Source: an uncultured Collinsella sp. (lineage in GTDB: Bacteria; Actinomycetota; Coriobacteriia; Coriobacteriales; Coriobacteriaceae). From it: a stretch of DNA of 32,403 bases. Positions 7,960-15,628 of this stretch are shown piece by piece (the first letter of the stretch is position 1; every line of letters starts with the position of its first letter). Made by a program: the position numbers and the translations under genes. The notes under the pieces were generated by a model. The model did no database searches, was not told the DNA's origin, and was given only the letters and a program-made list of their open reading frames with translations. The DNA lies in the NCBI GenBank assembly GCA_900751755.1, contig CAADSP010000008.1, positions 1 to 32,403 of the forward strand. Direction: 5' to 3'.

Positions 7960-8898
7960 TCATCGCTTCCCAAACAAGAGGAGAGATCTATTGAAAAGGC
8001 CCTCTTGTAGACTGCCGAAATTCAGCCTCGAAGAGAAAGAAACCCTGCACCTAGCCATGAAAGAAGCGTCCATTTTCGATACCAACTCTCCAAGAGCACG
8101 CTCTGGAGGAAGAATGCAGTCGGAATAAGTTGAAAGAAGTCCAGTAACTTGCTTTGCAAGAGTAATCTCTCGCGGATGACAAAAACTATTGATTTTCTCA
8201 ATCACTTTAGATGGTAAATCAGTACTCACACCGACCACATTACGACCATGCTGGCGATATCCCATATGAGGAGAAGCATCGAAAACAATCCGATAACCCA
8301 GCAGCACGCATAGATTAGCTATCAGCTTATCATGCATGATGACGGGATGGGGCAGCTCATGCAAGCAAACAACTTCCCAAATACGCCTATCAAATACTTG
8401 CGTACATCCCATAGGTGACCCAATGCAAAGCTGGTTGAGAGGGTCGTTATCTCGATAAGATATGCACCTTTGTTGCCCATAGGTTAACCGGCCCATCTCA
8501 TTACCAGCTGAATCTACAAGTCTTGAATTGCAATGATAAAGAGCCAAATTCTCCTGCTTCTTAAGCTGTTTAATCGCAGTTATCAGTTTATCGCTATCCC
8601 AAATATCATCTTGGTCGGAAAACGCATAGTAATCAGCTTCGGGAGCATTCCGCAACAACGTCAAAAACCCTAAAGCAGGTCCTAGGTTTTCTCCTGTTAA
8701 CAAAGTCAGACTGCCCTCATCTGCATAGCGCTGCAGAAGATCACGAGTACCATCAGATGACCCGTCATCACGGACAAAAAGACGTACGTCAACTTCAGCC
8801 TGCGAGAGAATGCTGTCAATTTGTTCTGAAATAAATGGGATGCCGTTGTATGACGCCATTAATACGACGCACTTTGGCACCTTGGAATTACTCAACAT
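7960..8898 (-). CDS. Glycosyltransferase family 2 (rhamnosyltransferase-like)
   Basis: This 312-residue GT-A enzyme opens with VVLMASYNGIPFISEQIDSI, then FVRDDGSSDGTRD and the metal-binding region YYAFSDQDDIWD, all classic GT2 features. NCNSRLVD-like and MHDKLIANL stretches resemble rhamnosyl- and related transferases of capsule loci, so a deoxyhexose donor is possible, and rmlA downstream would fit that. The start at ATG 8898 has AAGG eight bases upstream; the frame is open to 8970 but no better start is seen there. A 46-base gap separates it from the iron-sulfur gene. This is among the most A/T-rich genes of the window, suggesting a separate origin from the core genome. Confidence 0.88.
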   Translation of the reverse strand: MLSNSKVPKCVVLMASYNGIPFISEQIDSILSQAEVDVRLFVRDDGSSDGTRDLLQRYADEGSLTLLTGENLGPALGFLTLLRNAPEADYYAFSDQDDIWDSDKLITAIKQLKKQENLALYHCNSRLVDSAGNEMGRLTYGQQRCISYRDNDPLNQLCIGSPMGCTQVFDRRIWEVVCLHELPHPVIMHDKLIANLCVLLGYRIVFDASPHMGYRQHGRNVVGVSTDLPSKVIEKINSFCHPREITLAKQVTGLLSTYSDCILPPERALGELVSKMDASFMARCRVSFSSRLNFGSLQEGLFNRSLLLFGKR

Positions 8899-8944
8899 AT
8901 GGATTACCTTATCATTAATGCCTAAAGCAAACGCTCTCGATGTG

Positions 8945-10072
8945 TTAACCCCTGAGCAAACCCAGTGCAAGCAGTATATCCTTGACCAAGTACTTGGCGC
9001 AGTCTTTTGGCCTCGCCCTGAGAACGAGTCGGTTAACCCGTACCCCGTTACGAAAGCCGTCCATAAAGGTATTTCTTTCTATAGGCTTCGTCGAAGGACG
9101 TTGAAGCTGTTCATTGTTGGCCACAGCTAGACCAGGATCAACCGGCAAAAGCTCAAGGTCCGTCATTTCTAACAGTTCTCGACCCTTGTCTGTCTGCACA
9201 AGTGCGAGGGATATCCCGTTCGCGACCTCATCAGAAAGCTCGCTACCCCATGAATCGCCAAGCGTAATATCGGAGACACGATCACCCTTGGCGTAGCGGC
9301 AGGAGTAGCAGCCTTCCGTATACGGTAAACCCGAGAGGAAAGCAATCGAGTAGCGATCGCGGACACCCGTCCTACCCACAGTTTCAGCTCCGCGATAGCG
9401 GAGCTGATACTGGACTTTCTTTCGAAAGTCCAGTATCAGCTCATTAGACAGGTTGTTACCTGTCTCTTCCAAGAATCGGCTCAGGACCTTGGGGGACGGT
9501 GAACCATGACAGATAAGGTCGATGGTGTAAAGGGAATCGGCTAAACGGCTTCCAACGAAGTTACGCATCGCAGCAACCTGACAAGGAAGACCGATAAAGA
9601 GAACCCTTTGACCACCTTGCAGGGCCTCCCTAACCTCGCGGTACGCACCAAGCGGATTGCTTTTGACGTATTTGGAGCCTTGGGCCCTCCTCAAGTAATC
9701 CGCATCAGAAGTGAGGTGGAACCGGAACTCACCGCCCTCCTGTGCACATGAACACACTAATCCATTTGACGCCACAAACGCCTCCGAGATGGCCGTAGCC
9801 AGACCCCCGGACGAAGATGACATTCTGAGCGATGTATCTTTCGCCCACCCCTGTAGCCACTCGAGAGGACGCAACGAAGATGGGGATACCATCTGGGGAC
9901 ACGTTTTCTCGCACAGTCCACATCCCACGCACCTTGTAGGATCAATACGGGCGTTATACGCCTCAATCGTATCCTCAATGGCAATCGCTCCATGTCGGCA
10001 TGAATCGACGCAGGCCATACAGCCAGCGCACATATCCTTCTTGCATACCGTCCTAGTGCCAACGTTTGACAA
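8945..10072 (-). CDS. Ferredoxin-FrhB type iron-sulfur protein, copy 2
   Basis: It has the same architecture as the gene at 1512-2729: two [4Fe-4S] motifs (Cys15-18-21-25 and Cys48-51-54-58), then FrhB/FdhB domains with SSSGGLATAI, FIGLPCQVAAMRNF, LICHGSPSPKVLSRF and SDITLGDSWGS. About 375 residues. Electron transfer is likely; the partner and substrate are unknown. I choose TTG 10072 because GAGGAG lies seven bases upstream, inside the end of the pyruvyl transferase; another TTG at 10087 overlaps that gene. It follows pyruvyl transferase copy 2 directly, so the two protein families occur twice in this locus. The family GW motif expected after the FR segment is missing, and the DNA there is a near-perfect double hairpin. 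Confidence 0.85.
   Translation of the reverse strand: MSNVGTRTVCKKDMCAGCMACVDSCRHGAIAIEDTIEAYNARIDPTRCVGCGLCEKTCPQMVSPSSLRPLEWLQGWAKDTSLRMSSSSGGLATAISEAFVASNGLVCSCAQEGGEFRFHLTSDADYLRRAQGSKYVKSNPLGAYREVREALQGGQRVLFIGLPCQVAAMRNFVGSRLADSLYTIDLICHGSPSPKVLSRFLEETGNNLSNELILDFRKKVQYQLRYRGAETVGRTGVRDRYSIAFLSGLPYTEGCYSCRYAKGDRVSDITLGDSWGSELSDEVANGISLALVQTDKGRELLEMTDLELLPVDPGLAVANNEQLQRPSTKPIERNTFMDGFRNGVRVNRLVLRARPKDCAKYLVKDILLALGLLRG
9384..9442. repeat. Two overlapping hairpins inside iron-sulfur gene copy 2
   Basis: Arms 9384-9393 and 9398-9407 pair perfectly (10 bp, 4-base loop). Arms 9401-9419 and 9424-9442 pair perfectly (19 bp, 4-base loop). Bases 9401-9407 are shared, so the stems exclude each other. 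The arrangement copies that at 2001-2058 in the paralogous gene and sits within about six codons of the same alignment position. Confidence 0.92.
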
Positions 10073-10076
10073 TGCC

Positions 10077-11180
10077 CTACTCCTCAATCATGCTCTTGAG
10101 CTGCGCTAGGGACTTCTCCCTCTCCGCACCCATCACGTCGTTGACCCGACCAAAGTCAATCTGCTTGGATGCTAACTCGACATCATCTAGATTCTGAAGC
10201 ACTCTGTCCGTGAGGTCCGTGAGTCGCAGAATACTCACGTTCCTGCTCGAGGTTCCGTTCTTGGGCAGCACTTCTACCAGCGGCGTATTGAGATTTATGG
10301 CAAAAGCCGTACCGTGGAACGAGTCCGTGACTAGGCATGCTGCGTTGTCGACATACGAGAGAAACTCAGCAAGCGTCGGCAGCCACTTGAACTTGCCCTC
10401 GCGTGAGGCCTGGTGCAGGCTTGCGGAGATCCGTATCAGGGGCAAGCCAAGCTTTTTGGCAACCTTCACGGCGTACTGCCCCACCGTCGGGTCGCTGTGA
10501 ATCTGGTAGACGAGGATGTATTCGCCCTTCGGGGCAGGTGCCGCCATCCTTCTCCACGCCTCGCCATCAAGCAGTAGCGTGGGATCGACAACCTGTCCGG
10601 CCTCTATGCCCCACGAGGCAAGCTGCTCGCGCGCGGCATCCTCGCGTACGAACACGGCCTCATATGCTCGAAGGTCCTCGAGAAACCTGGGGCGCACGCT
10701 ATCCGGGATATTCTTCTTACCAAAGCTTGCCGCATATGAGATGCGCCTTGCGCCCTCGGGAGCAAACTCAAGCGCGTATGACAGGTCGTATGCGCCCGAG
10801 CTGATGGGACCCCACACCTGATCGCTTCCAGTCATATAGACATCGGCCTTGGGCGGATTAGCCTTCAGCTCCTCCAGGGATGCATAGTGAGGGCTCATCT
10901 TAAGCAGCTGGGAACGCTCACGCGCAAACCGCTTGCCCGCCACCCTTGTCTCAGGCTCCATCAGAAGTCTGTAGACAGACTTCTTCAACGGGTTCCCGTT
11001 CCAGGACGGCTTTGTCGAAAGAAGCGTCCTCACCTGCTGGGATACGTCCTCACAAGCAGGTACATAGTCCATAATCTCGAACTCATGCCCCAAGCTCTCT
11101 ACCGCTCGTTGTGTCGCATATGCCTGGAGCAGGGAGCCATAATTAGAGATTGCGTGCCTGGTTATGCAGGATACTTTCAC
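10077..11180 (-). CDS. Polysaccharide pyruvyl transferase family protein, copy 2
   Basis: This 367-residue member of the CsaB/WcaK-like family has AISNYGSLLQAYATQ near the start, DVYMTGSDQVWGP at about 115, QVVDPTLLLDG at about 200 and CLVTDSFHGTAFAINLNTP near 290. It probably modifies a sugar of the polymer with pyruvate from phosphoenolpyruvate, although some relatives do other chemistry. The start is a GTG at 11180 with a strong GGAGG six bases upstream; earlier in-frame starts lack a site. A 72-base gap separates it from the radical SAM gene. Its last codons carry the ribosome site for the iron-sulfur gene that follows. It contains two adjacent short palindromes at 10963-11000. Confidence 0.88.
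   Translation of the reverse strand: MKVSCITRHAISNYGSLLQAYATQRAVESLGHEFEIMDYVPACEDVSQQVRTLLSTKPSWNGNPLKKSVYRLLMEPETRVAGKRFARERSQLLKMSPHYASLEELKANPPKADVYMTGSDQVWGPISSGAYDLSYALEFAPEGARRISYAASFGKKNIPDSVRPRFLEDLRAYEAVFVREDAAREQLASWGIEAGQVVDPTLLLDGEAWRRMAAPAPKGEYILVYQIHSDPTVGQYAVKVAKKLGLPLIRISASLHQASREGKFKWLPTLAEFLSYVDNAACLVTDSFHGTAFAINLNTPLVEVLPKNGTSSRNVSILRLTDLTDRVLQNLDDVELASKQIDFGRVNDVMGAEREKSLAQLKSMIEE
10963..11000. repeat. Two adjacent hairpins in pyruvyl transferase copy 2
   Basis: Arms 10963-10972 and 10975-10984 match perfectly (10 bp, 2-base spacer). Two bases further on, 10987-10992 and 10995-11000 match (6 bp, 2-base spacer). Both lie in coding sequence. Confidence 0.75.
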
Positions 11181-11252
11181 GTGTTTCCTCCGATTGATAT
11201 CGAGCAACCGCTATTTCTGAATTTTTGCATTCGATTTTTCCACCCGGCTGCA

Positions 11253-12389
11253 CTACAGCGCCTCCTCAGTCTCGTACACGTGCGCGTCGGCTCGGCTTGC
11301 GTCGGAAAGGCCGTCGTTGATCGCGGCGTGCATGTCGCAGGTGGAAAGAGCGTCCAGCTCCTCCTTCGTCACCTTGCCCGACTCGTAGTCGCGCACGATG
11401 GGGAGCTCGTGCATGTCGAACTTCTTGCCGGGCTTGAGCTTGTGCGCCAGCACCCACGACGCGGGTTTCCAGATGTACTTGTGCATGGCAGGAGACACGG
11501 AGCCGATCATCCAGCAGTTGCGGTCGCAGTGGCGCACGCAGCCGCGCACTTTCTCGGCCTGGGCGCTCTCCCACAGCTCATCCCAAGACTCGTCGTTAAG
11601 GTTGCCCATAACGAGCTTCTCCTTGGTGCCGTTGCAGGGCATGACGTCGCCGTAGGGGTCGATGAAGAACGTGTCGAACGCCATATCGCACGGGAGCAGG
11701 CGCTTCTGCCCATAGATGTAGTTGATGAGGCCCATGTTGAAGTACGCGCGGAACCACTTCTTGGGCTCGTTGGACTTGAGGAGCTCGTTTACCAGGTCCT
11801 CGAAGTTCTGGGCCACCATGGGACGGTCCTTGATGATGTTCTTCGCCTCGACAAAGTAGAAGCTGTTGTGCAGGCTGGCGGTGGCGAACTCCATGCCGAG
11901 CTCGTCGGAAAGCTTGTACAGCGGCACCAAGTCCGCAGCGTTGCGATCCTGCACCGTCATGCCAAAGCCCACGTCCGGGTGCTTCATTTCCACGAGCTTC
12001 TTGAGCGTCTCGTAGCCGCGGGTGAAGCCGTTCTGGAGACCGCGGATCTCATCGTTGGTCTGCTGCAGACCCTCGATGGAGATGCGGATTCCCACCTGGG
12101 GGAATTCCTCGGCAAGGGCGATGATGCGGTCGGTGAAGAAGCCGTTGGTGGAGATGACGATGCGGTCGGACTTCTTGTACAGCTCGCGCACGATATCCGC
12201 AAGGTCGGTCCTGATGAAGGGCTCGCCACCGGTGATGTTGGTGAAGTACATGCGCGGGAGCTTCTTGATCACGTCGAGGGAGAGCTCCTCCTCCGGACGG
12301 CTGGGAGCCTTGTAGCGGTTGCACATGGTGCAGCGCGCGTTGCAGCGGTACGTTACGATTACGGTTCCGTTGAGTTTCTTCTCGGCCAT
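11253..12389 (-). CDS. Radical SAM/SPASM-type enzyme of the polysaccharide locus
   Basis: This 378-residue protein has the radical SAM cluster motif CNARCTMC (Cys16, 20, 23), GGEPF at 54-58, and STNG and SIEGL strands as expected for the SAM-binding barrel. The C-terminal part has further cysteines at about 234, 252, 284, 288 and 292, consistent with at least one auxiliary cluster of SPASM or twitch type. It therefore probably performs radical chemistry using S-adenosylmethionine. No precursor peptide gene is seen nearby, so a sugar, lipid carrier or cofactor substrate is more likely than a peptide; this is inference. ATG 12389 starts three bases after the upstream stop. The gene is GC-rich, like the two glycosyltransferases before it. 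Confidence 0.88.
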   Translation of the reverse strand: MAEKKLNGTVIVTYRCNARCTMCNRYKAPSRPEEELSLDVIKKLPRMYFTNITGGEPFIRTDLADIVRELYKKSDRIVISTNGFFTDRIIALAEEFPQVGIRISIEGLQQTNDEIRGLQNGFTRGYETLKKLVEMKHPDVGFGMTVQDRNAADLVPLYKLSDELGMEFATASLHNSFYFVEAKNIIKDRPMVAQNFEDLVNELLKSNEPKKWFRAYFNMGLINYIYGQKRLLPCDMAFDTFFIDPYGDVMPCNGTKEKLVMGNLNDESWDELWESAQAEKVRGCVRHCDRNCWMIGSVSPAMHKYIWKPASWVLAHKLKPGKKFDMHELPIVRDYESGKVTKEELDALSTCDMHAAINDGLSDASRADAHVYETEEAL

Positions 12390-12392
12390 GGG

Positions 12393-13676
12393 TTAGGCCA
12401 CCACCTTCCGGTCAATTAGTTCTTGATACAGGGAGACGAGATTCCGGATGTACTTCTCTTGATTACAGTTCTCTGCCACGAATGAACGGCAATGCGCGCT
12501 CATCGCGGCGTAAGCCGCAGGATCGGCGGCCACCGCCGCACCCCTACGGATTGCATCTGCGAGTCCTGCCTCATCGTGGGCTTCAGCCAGGAAGCCCGTT
12601 TCACCCTCACGTACCAGCTCGGGTATTCCGCCCATGTTCGTACCGATAACGGGCTTGCCCGCGGCGAGTGCCTCGAGAACCGCATATGGCGCGTTCTCGA
12701 GCCACTCTGACGGCGCAGCCGCCAGAGTGGCTCGATTCACAAGTCCGCGCAGGGCGTCACCGGTTTTATATCCAACCAGCTCAATCCTCGAGCTTATTTC
12801 GTTTGGCATTGCGGAAACTTTGACCTTCACAGCATCACATTCAGGGCCATCGCCTGCAATAACAAGACGCCAATCAGGGATCACCGGTGCCGCCTTCTCA
12901 AAAGCATGCACGAGCGTTAACACGCCTTTCTCGCGAGAAAGGCGTCCCAGATACAGCATGTAGGGATCTTCATTATTTTGGTTGGCAACTTCCCGTGACA
13001 TCGAATCGGGATTCAGGAAATTCCGCATGAGGACAAGCTGCCGCTCGGGAAGCCCCGCTTCAATAAACTTGTTCCGCATGAACTCACTCGGGCAGATGAT
13101 GCGATCGAGACGTGAATAGGTTTTGTGCCGTTTAAGCCACTCCGCCTCAGCCACCGCTAACGCGCTTTTTGCGATCGAACCCTTTACGCACTTCTTCTTA
13201 AGGCAATTGCCAAAATGACCCCCGAGACACGAATCGCAAACGTTGCCCTCGGAATCAAGCATAAGATAGCTCGGGCAAGCAAGAATCAAGTCGTGCGAGG
13301 TATACACAACCGGCGTTGGATGCTGCTTTAGCCAAGGAGCGTCCAAGATGGAAAACGTAATCTGCCTATGAGTGAGATTGAGATGGATTACATCGGGCTG
13401 GAATTCACGGCACAGCGCATCGAACTTCTCGCGCGCCTCTTTGGAATACACAAGTGCCTGCGCGGCCTTCGCCTTATCGACAATAGAGCTCGGTCCGTTA
13501 TAGTCGCGATTCGTTACAAAGTAACGCGACCACTCAGTCGGCTCATTACGCTCATCCTCCATGCTGAAGAAGGCAACTTCATGCCCAAGAGCGCGAAGAC
13601 CATCGGCAAGAGCAAAGTAGTACGTCTCGCTTCCACCCTTGCGCCAATGAAACTTATTTACAAGAAGGATCTTCAT
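12393..13676 (-). CDS. Glycosyltransferase family 4, first of two
   Basis: This GT-B enzyme of 427 residues begins KILLVNKFHWRKGGSETYYFALA, the usual nucleotide-sugar transferase opening with a glycine-rich acceptor loop. It has YTSHDLILACPSYL, a cysteine group CDSCLGGHFGNCLKKKC that may bind metal, LYLGRLSREKGVLTL opening the second lobe, and the donor EX7E motif ENAPYAVLE followed by AAGKPVIG. It should add a sugar to the undecaprenyl-linked unit at the inner face of the membrane. Start ATG 13676 overlaps the upstream stop by one base (TAATG) with GAGGG upstream. The conserved donor-site segment and the RLSREKG segment are encoded by strong palindromes, noted separately. Confidence 0.93.
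   Translation of the reverse strand: MKILLVNKFHWRKGGSETYYFALADGLRALGHEVAFFSMEDERNEPTEWSRYFVTNRDYNGPSSIVDKAKAAQALVYSKEAREKFDALCREFQPDVIHLNLTHRQITFSILDAPWLKQHPTPVVYTSHDLILACPSYLMLDSEGNVCDSCLGGHFGNCLKKKCVKGSIAKSALAVAEAEWLKRHKTYSRLDRIICPSEFMRNKFIEAGLPERQLVLMRNFLNPDSMSREVANQNNEDPYMLYLGRLSREKGVLTLVHAFEKAAPVIPDWRLVIAGDGPECDAVKVKVSAMPNEISSRIELVGYKTGDALRGLVNRATLAAAPSEWLENAPYAVLEALAAGKPVIGTNMGGIPELVREGETGFLAEAHDEAGLADAIRRGAAVAADPAAYAAMSAHCRSFVAENCNQEKYIRNLVSLYQELIDRKVVA
12672..12735. repeat. Two overlapping hairpins in the GT4 donor-site codons
   Basis: Arms 12672-12680 and 12693-12701 are perfect inverted copies (9 bp). Arms 12697-12709 and 12723-12735 are perfect (13 bp), with four more pairs inside after one mismatch. 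Bases 12697-12701 are shared. This is the same order, a short stem then an overlapping long stem, as in the two iron-sulfur genes. Confidence 0.85.
12922..12945. repeat. Perfect 24-bp palindrome in the GT4 gene
   Basis: The 24 bases equal their own reverse complement, with no spacer. They encode the conserved RLSREKG segment that opens the second lobe of the GT4 enzyme. The centre is CGCG. Confidence 0.9.
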
Positions 13677-14779
13677 TACGCAACACCCTCATACAAAGCA
13701 AGCGTCCTTTGGACGACGCTGTTCCAGTCATAGCCATTAATCGCGCGGTCACGTGCCATGGCGCCCAGCCTCTCCGCTTGGGCAGAATCCGCTATCAGGC
13801 CTTCAAGCACGTCGCGCAGCGCCCCCGCGTCTCCGTGTGGGAACGTGAGCCCGCAACCCTGCAGAACATCCGCGCACTCGGGAATATCCGAGGTAACGCA
13901 TGCCGCACCGTGAGACATGGCCTCTAGCAAGCTCATGGGCAGGCCCTCAACGTCGGAGGGGAGCGCGTAGCAATACGCGTTGGAGTACAGCTCGGAGAGC
14001 AGGTTGCCCTCAACGTGGCCGGTAAAGAGCGCGCGGGGGTCGGACGCGGCAGCCTCTTTGAGCGCCACGGCGTAGTCGTCCGTATCGGAGGAGTCGCCCG
14101 CGATAACCAGGCGCTTATCCGTCTTTACCTGCTTGTACGCCTCCACCAACAGTTCCGGTCGCTTCTCGGGCACAATGCGACCGAGGTAGAGGACATAGGA
14201 GCCCTGGGTGAGCCCCAAGCGCTCGGAGATCTCCTTCGCGGGAAGATCCGCCTCGGGAGTGATGCCGTTGGGAATGAGCGTAGCCTCGCGGCCGTAAGCC
14301 TCCTTGAAGTACTCCTGATTGCCCCGGGAAAGCACGATGAGCGCATCCGCGCACTTGGCCGCCGTCGCCTCGCCGAACTTGATGTACTTGGAAGCCAAGC
14401 CGCCCCATTTTGCACGCTGCCAGTCCAGGCCGTGGATCGTTGCCACGGTCCTGATGTCCGCGGAACGCGCAAAACGAAGGGGGACACACGGCCCCTCTGC
14501 GTGATAGTGAATTACGTCTGCCCCGTCTTTGATGGCGGCCCTTGTTGCGGCAAAGCTGCTCGTGAGCGCAGAGAGCCCCTTGATGTCCAGAGCCTTTACG
14601 GGAACGATGCGGTAGCCATCCTTCTCGTAGGGCTCGGAAGGAGCTCCTTCGCCCATACGGTCGTAGCAGGTTACTTGGTGACCAAGGTCTGCCATACGGC
14701 GAGCAAGCTCGCCTACCACCACTTCTACGCCGCCCTCGCGCGAACCCGTTCTCTTTTGGCCTATCATGGCGATGCGCAT
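13676..14779 (-). CDS. Glycosyltransferase family 4, second of two
   Basis: This 367-residue GT-B enzyme starts MRIAMIGQKRTGSREGGVEVVVGELA, with the glycine-rich acceptor loop. It has VIHYHAEGP, TIHGLDWQRAKWGGLASKYI (as in rhamnosyltransferases of the Cps2T type), VLYLGRIVPEKRPELLVEA opening the donor lobe, and the EX7E motif EGLPMSLLE. It probably adds the second sugar right after the initiating transferase. I choose ATG 14779, just after the upstream stop (TAGCATG), over a GTG at 14791. It overlaps the following GT4 gene by one base. GC content is high, like the proximal part of the operon. Confidence 0.92.
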   Translation of the reverse strand: MRIAMIGQKRTGSREGGVEVVVGELARRMADLGHQVTCYDRMGEGAPSEPYEKDGYRIVPVKALDIKGLSALTSSFAATRAAIKDGADVIHYHAEGPCVPLRFARSADIRTVATIHGLDWQRAKWGGLASKYIKFGEATAAKCADALIVLSRGNQEYFKEAYGREATLIPNGITPEADLPAKEISERLGLTQGSYVLYLGRIVPEKRPELLVEAYKQVKTDKRLVIAGDSSDTDDYAVALKEAAASDPRALFTGHVEGNLLSELYSNAYCYALPSDVEGLPMSLLEAMSHGAACVTSDIPECADVLQGCGLTFPHGDAGALRDVLEGLIADSAQAERLGAMARDRAINGYDWNSVVQRTLALYEGVA

Positions 14780-14780
14780 G

Positions 14781-15563
14781 CTACACGGCACCTTCCCCAG
14801 AGAACATCGTCTTCAGCGTGCCGAATATCAACCGCAGGTCCTGGCGCAGGCTGCGATTCTCTATATAGCGAAGATCCAGCTCAACCATTTCGTTGAAGCC
14901 CAGGTAGCTGCGGCCCATTACCTGCCAAGGACCGCTGCAGCCGGGTTTTACCGCCAGGCGCTTCATGTCGTGCTCGCTGTACAGGGCAACCTCGCGCGGC
15001 AGGCCGGGGCGCGGGCCAATGAGGTTCATTTGGCCCAAGAACACGTTGATGAGCTGGGGCAGCTCGTCGATGCTGTGCTTGCGAATGAAGTTACCCACAC
15101 CGGGAATAATGCGCGGGTCGTGCTTCATTTTAAACATGGGGCCAGTGGCCTCGTTTTGGGCCTGCAAGTCCTTGAGCATTTGGTCTGCGTTGGGAACCAT
15201 GCTGCGGAACTTGTAGATCTTAAACAGGTAGAACGTGCCGTCTTTGCGCACGCGGCCCACGCGCCACTGTGAATATAGGGGGCTGGCGCCCGGGCTCTTT
15301 ATGCAAATGACCACGCTCAGAATTACCCCGGGAATAAAGAGCAACACCAGGGCTCCGCCGGCGGCGACAATGTCCACCGTACGCTTAACAACGCGGTAGA
15401 GCCTGTGCCCAAGCTCGGGCTTCACGCCGGAGTTGGCACCGCGCAGCATCTTGTACGCTTCTTCGTTTGTAAGGTAATCCCCCGCAGCACCGGCTGCGGC
15501 AGTGACGGAATTCGCCGTGGCGGCCGTGCGCGTCTCCCGCGCGCCCTGTGCCATGGTCATCAT
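14781..15563 (-). CDS. Initiating undecaprenyl-phosphate sugar phosphotransferase
   Basis: This 260-residue bacterial sugar transferase puts the first sugar-1-phosphate on undecaprenyl phosphate. One hydrophobic hairpin (VDIVAAGGALVLLFIPGVIL) anchors it, and the cytosolic catalytic part holds FKIYKFRSM, KHSIDELPQLINVFLGQM, NLIGPRPGLPRE and KPGCSGPWQVMGRS, all signature blocks of the WbaP/WcaJ-type C-terminal domain. The long WbaP N-terminal membrane domain is absent. ATG 15563 has GGAG six bases upstream; the frame stays open further, but those codons read as non-conserved sequence. It is the first enzyme gene after the antiterminator, the usual place for an initiating transferase. Whether the sugar is glucose, galactose or an amino sugar cannot be told. 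Confidence 0.93.
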   Translation of the reverse strand: MMTMAQGARETRTAATANSVTAAAGAAGDYLTNEEAYKMLRGANSGVKPELGHRLYRVVKRTVDIVAAGGALVLLFIPGVILSVVICIKSPGASPLYSQWRVGRVRKDGTFYLFKIYKFRSMVPNADQMLKDLQAQNEATGPMFKMKHDPRIIPGVGNFIRKHSIDELPQLINVFLGQMNLIGPRPGLPREVALYSEHDMKRLAVKPGCSGPWQVMGRSYLGFNEMVELDLRYIENRSLRQDLRLIFGTLKTMFSGEGAV

Positions 15564-15628
15564 CGTAGGCTCCAAGAGCCCCTCCCCCGATACTTTTTGC
15601 CTTCGGTCGTCCGCTTGCGAGCTTGCAG

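Noticed and set aside
10887..12419. 510-codon open frame on the plus strand
   Set aside because: Shadow of the radical SAM gene, whose motifs are unmistakable on the minus strand.
14015..14896. 293-codon open frame on the plus strand
   Set aside because: Shadow of the second GT4 gene; no recognisable motifs.
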